Part shown: positions 61,374-64,000 of the stretch, piece after piece
How the letters are laid out: every line of letters starts with the position of its first letter
Position numbering within the stretch: position 1 is the first letter of the stretch
DNA from: Punica granatum
Taxonomy: Eukaryota; Streptophyta; Magnoliopsida; Myrtales; Lythraceae
Length of the DNA stretch: 64,000 bases
NCBI RefSeq assembly: GCF_007655135.1
Contig: NC_045129.1
Location: forward strand, 3,720,001-3,784,000
Direction: 5' to 3'
Position numbers and translations under genes: made by a program
Notes under the pieces: model-generated
What the model saw: only the letters and a program-made list of their open reading frames with translations
What the model was told of the DNA's origin: nothing
The model's database searches: none

Positions 61374-62909
61374 ATGGACTTGTTCTCTTCCCTGTACTTA
61401 TCGGCAAGAAACTTCGCGCATGACTTCTTGTATGCCGTCATGGAGACCAACGAGACGGAAGATGACGACCAGGCACAAACAACAGTTGCAACCTTGTCTA
61501 ATGATGCCTTGACGGAGATTTTGCTGCGACTCCCTGCTGAGAACCTTGTTCAGTTGAAGAGCGTCTGCAAAAGATGGCATAAGTTGATCAATAGCAAGGA
61601 CTTCGCCGAACTGCATCTTCGACGGTGGAGATTTCAGGGCGGGATCGTGTTCAAGACGAAACGTTGCAAGGTCAAGGGCAAGGTCAATCGGGCCTTCCAT
61701 GATCTGTTCGGCTGTTTCTGTTTCCGTTCTAACAAATTTTCTCTGCTCTCCCATCTGTCCTTTGAATATAATGGCGGGGATCTAAACGTCTACAGGCAAA
61801 ATGTGCCATTCGAAGATTGTTTGCGTGCTCTGGATATCTTCATTATACTCGACTCCTGCAACGGGTTGGTTCTCGGTGGAATAGCTGGTATTGAAACTCG
61901 ATTGTCCATATGTAATCCAGTCACGAGATCATACAGGTTATTACCTTCCCCCGATGTTGATTGCGATATGCAAGAAGTCTATTGGACAATTACGCACGAT
62001 CTTTCGGATAAAAAATATAGGATTCTCGGGTTATCAGATACAGATATATTGATCTTAGAGTTGCACGAAGACAGAGATTGGCAGACGACGTGGAAGAAGC
62101 TGCACATAAGTTCAAATATTCGTATCTTTGAAGATGATTACGAGATTATGGCCAGGGTCTTCGTGAACGGCAAAATACATTTCCTGGTGAACTACTTGCA
62201 GGACGGCAGCGATGAGAGAGCCATGGCATGCATGTGCTCTTTTGACATCAAGATGGAAGAGGTGCAAGACGTGGTTTATTTTCCGGAGCTCCGTCCCCTA
62301 AAGAGAAGAGGTAAATTTCAAGATGTTGTGTTCGCTTCGAACGGAATGTTCTACATCGCTTATAATTTGAGCGGAAAGCAGTTGGATCTGTGGGTTCTTA
62401 GGGATGTTGAGAATCCAAAGTGGTCTAGACACCGAGAAATCCAACTCGAATCTGCTCATGGTCTCTTGCCGACGGAGGAAGGCAGACGGTTCGGATACCG
62501 TGTGAGGCCCATGACAATTCTAGGTGAAGGTAGTAGCTTGCTTGTTAAATACAGAAAGAAAATGTTTGTCCATGACATGAGTTCTGGCGAGTGGAAAAGA
62601 GTCCCGGAGGTCTTCGATGCGGTACATATGCCGGATTTTTTTGGCTGGCGTATGGAGAAGAAGCACGCGCTTCATGTCAGCAGCCTAATCAGTTGGGGAA
62701 ATTATTCGCAGGTTGTCAACCAGCCATGCCGCCGCACGACTCCGTCCGATCCGTTTATTCACTTAGACTTCGATGTTATATATGTTATCATCAGTATGTT
62801 GTGCCTTGGCTTTTTGGGTTTGGATTATTTGTTCGTTAAGTTAAAGGTGGGGATTTGCCTTATTTTATCTGTTGAAGTGATAATAGCGATAATAGGAGTT
62901 CGGTTTTGA
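61374..62909 (+). CDS. F-box protein with F-box-associated domain and hydrophobic tail
   Basis: A single uninterrupted exon of 511 residues, the only intact member of a local family of broken copies. The F-box lies at about 43-85 (SNDALTEILLRLPAENLVQL, KSVCKRWHKLINSKDFAELH). An F-box-associated region follows: FIILDSCNGLVLGG, LSICNPVTRSYRLLPSP, VFVNGKIHFLVNYL, GKQLDLWVLRDVENPKWSRH and LLVKYRKKMFVHDM. F-box proteins link substrates to SCF ubiquitin ligases; no substrate can be inferred. The start at 61374 is the first ATG; a second in-frame ATG (METNETEDD) 22 codons on is also possible. The last 64 residues are unusual: two hydrophobic stretches at about 468-488 and 492-509. An intron after the GGGAAATTATTCGCAG stretch near 62710 cannot be excluded. 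Confidence 0.85.
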   Translation: MDLFSSLYLSARNFAHDFLYAVMETNETEDDDQAQTTVATLSNDALTEILLRLPAENLVQLKSVCKRWHKLINSKDFAELHLRRWRFQGGIVFKTKRCKVKGKVNRAFHDLFGCFCFRSNKFSLLSHLSFEYNGGDLNVYRQNVPFEDCLRALDIFIILDSCNGLVLGGIAGIETRLSICNPVTRSYRLLPSPDVDCDMQEVYWTITHDLSDKKYRILGLSDTDILILELHEDRDWQTTWKKLHISSNIRIFEDDYEIMARVFVNGKIHFLVNYLQDGSDERAMACMCSFDIKMEEVQDVVYFPELRPLKRRGKFQDVVFASNGMFYIAYNLSGKQLDLWVLRDVENPKWSRHREIQLESAHGLLPTEEGRRFGYRVRPMTILGEGSSLLVKYRKKMFVHDMSSGEWKRVPEVFDAVHMPDFFGWRMEKKHALHVSSLISWGNYSQVVNQPCRRTTPSDPFIHLDFDVIYVIISMLCLGFLGLDYLFVKLKVGICLILSVEVIIAIIGVRF

Positions 62910-63214
62910 TTCAGCTTCATTCATATTGTTCGTTCTTTTCTAATGTATCATTCTTTTATGATTTCAAGTGGACTGATTGTATATGCACATTGAAAGTTGA
63001 CGTAAAGTGGCAAAATTGTCTGTCAAATAGAATAATGTTTATCACAAAACTGTTTGGTAGTAACCTATTTGGAGAAGTATTGCTTCGTTTGGATGGTTGA
63101 CAACTTGATCGAGGAATGATTCTGACATTAGATAATTAAAGAGAGAGAGAGAGGAATTCATCCTGTGGACTTGTGTTCCATGTCTAATCAAAATTATGAA
63201 GAATCAGTTCATCT
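62910..63214. other. 3' region of the F-box gene
   Basis: AT-rich, probably 3' UTR and spacer, with a short GA tract near 63141-63154. No gene seen. Confidence 0.4.
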
Positions 63215-63365
63215 CTAGAAATATATACAAATAGTCCACAAATTGAGTTGCTCGTACACTTACTGACCCATCTTGTTTCAAACAAGTTCACCAACTGTTC
63301 TTTTTTTTTTTTGCTGAAAGTTCACCAATTTTCATCCACCATCCATAGATGATCCTCTAGAGTAC
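63215..63365 (-). pseudogene. METTL22 exon 2 remnant following the intact F-box gene
   Basis: AAATAGTCCACAAATTGAG, then ACTTACTGACCCATCTTGTT, CAAACAAGTTCACCAACTG and ATGATCCTCTAGAG line up in order with METTL22 exon 2 and its flank at 48506-48612 (GATAGTCCATAAAG, ACTCACTGCTCCGTCTTGTC, AGAACAAGATCACCATCTTC, TCGATCCTCTGCAG). A T tract and a short direct repeat of TTCACCAA interrupt it. Non-functional. Confidence 0.65.
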
Positions 63366-63788
63366 GAGCGCACTTCAGCTGCCGATCGAGCGACAGTCAC
63401 CGCTCCCAGCCTCTCCAATTATTTTCTTTGATTTTTGGAGGCCTCAATCCCATGACCTCCCCCATGACAATCTCCTTCACCGTTGAGCTATGATTATACT
63501 ACTTGCCATTCCCCTACACTTTATCATACTAGTAGACAGGCGCATGCATTGCACGCGTAATACGATATATTAATGAAATAAGAATTAAAATTTAGTTTAT
63601 TATTATGTATGATTATATTTAAAAAACTATATAAATTCATAAGGAAATGTTTGACCTTATTTTAGTGGTCACTATAGTCTACTCGTCTTCGTGGATTTCC
63701 TCTAATTTTTAGGTGGATATTCTGTTGGATATCTCCACTTATTTTCTCTTAAAAATCTTTCTGATAATTAATTTTCAAACATTAATGG
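63366..63788. other. Intergenic region
   Basis: No gene supported. A CTAGTAGACAGGCGCATGC phrase near 63529-63547 resembles sequences near plant transposon ends, but nothing definite can be assigned. Confidence 0.3.
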
Positions 63789-64000
63789 CTTGTTTGGTTT
63801 GCAAATGTAATTTTAAAATCACAACTTTAACCTAATTCTACCAACAACAAAACAAAATAACTCATACAAAGTCAAAGAATGGACCCCATTTATACTACTC
63901 TTTTTAACAACAAAACAAAATAACTCATGCAAAGTCAAAGGGTATGCCTCATTTATACCACTCTTTTTCAAAATCAAAATTTGATTTTAAAATTCTATTT
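63789..64000. repeat. Dispersed repeat, R3-like, cut by the window edge
   Basis: It begins TTGTTTGGTTTGCAAATGTA and contains an internal tandem duplication of about 70 bases (AACAAAACAAAATAACTCAT twice). Terminal TTTTAAAATC-type sequence is shared with R3. The right end lies outside the window. Confidence 0.5.

Overview
This is plant nuclear DNA, most likely from a eudicot. The protein genes are split by short GT-AG introns, the intergenic DNA is AT-rich and full of short non-coding repeats, and every recognisable gene is closest to a land-plant family (SULTR3;4, FLZ zinc finger, trihelix factor, RHN1-type Rab5, DUF630/DUF632 protein, LEA_2, F-box with F-box-associated domain). A rosid, perhaps Myrtales, is my impression, but the sequence alone does not settle the species. 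No gene transfer, CRISPR, organellar block or autonomous transposon was seen. All identifications are by eye from translated exons, with no database search.

Layout. Positions 1-7.8 kb are AT-rich intergenic DNA. At 7.9-12.8 kb (+) lies a complete 13-exon SULTR3;4/SPDT-type transporter. At 14.3-15.1 kb (-) is the Golgi protein SYS1; its promoter carries two adjacent copies of an AT-rich repeat. At 18.9-20.2 kb (-) is an FLZ zinc-finger protein. Repeats, including a large inverted pair, fill 21.4-22.9 kb. At 24.4-25.7 kb (+) is a trihelix factor behind a tandemly duplicated, TGGGCC-bearing upstream region and a CT tract. At 27.3-30.0 kb (-) is an At3g16010-type PPR gene whose short first exon I located by splicing. 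LEA_2 (31.4-32.9 kb, -) and a Rab5/RHN1 GTPase (34.6-36.5 kb, +) are divergent. SLU7 (37.4-40.7 kb, +) converges on a DUF630/DUF632 protein (41.6-44.6 kb, -), which is followed by a METTL22-type methyltransferase (45.9-49.2 kb, -).

From 49 kb to the right edge the character changes. There are broken F-box copies, degenerate pieces of the METTL22 5' end, a kinase-less HAESA/HSL2-like receptor pseudogene, a 0.9-1.2 kb direct duplication, and one intact F-box gene (61.4-62.9 kb). This looks like a unit made of the METTL22 5' end plus an F-box gene that has been duplicated and decayed repeatedly. It is the most unusual part of the window.

The genes do not form a pathway. They are independent housekeeping and regulatory genes (ion transport, Golgi and endosomal traffic, splicing, organelle RNA processing, transcription) beside a rapidly changing F-box cluster. 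I saw no convincing novel multi-gene system. The best leads are the F-box/METTL22 cluster, the membrane-like tail of the intact F-box protein, and the repeat structures listed in the findings.
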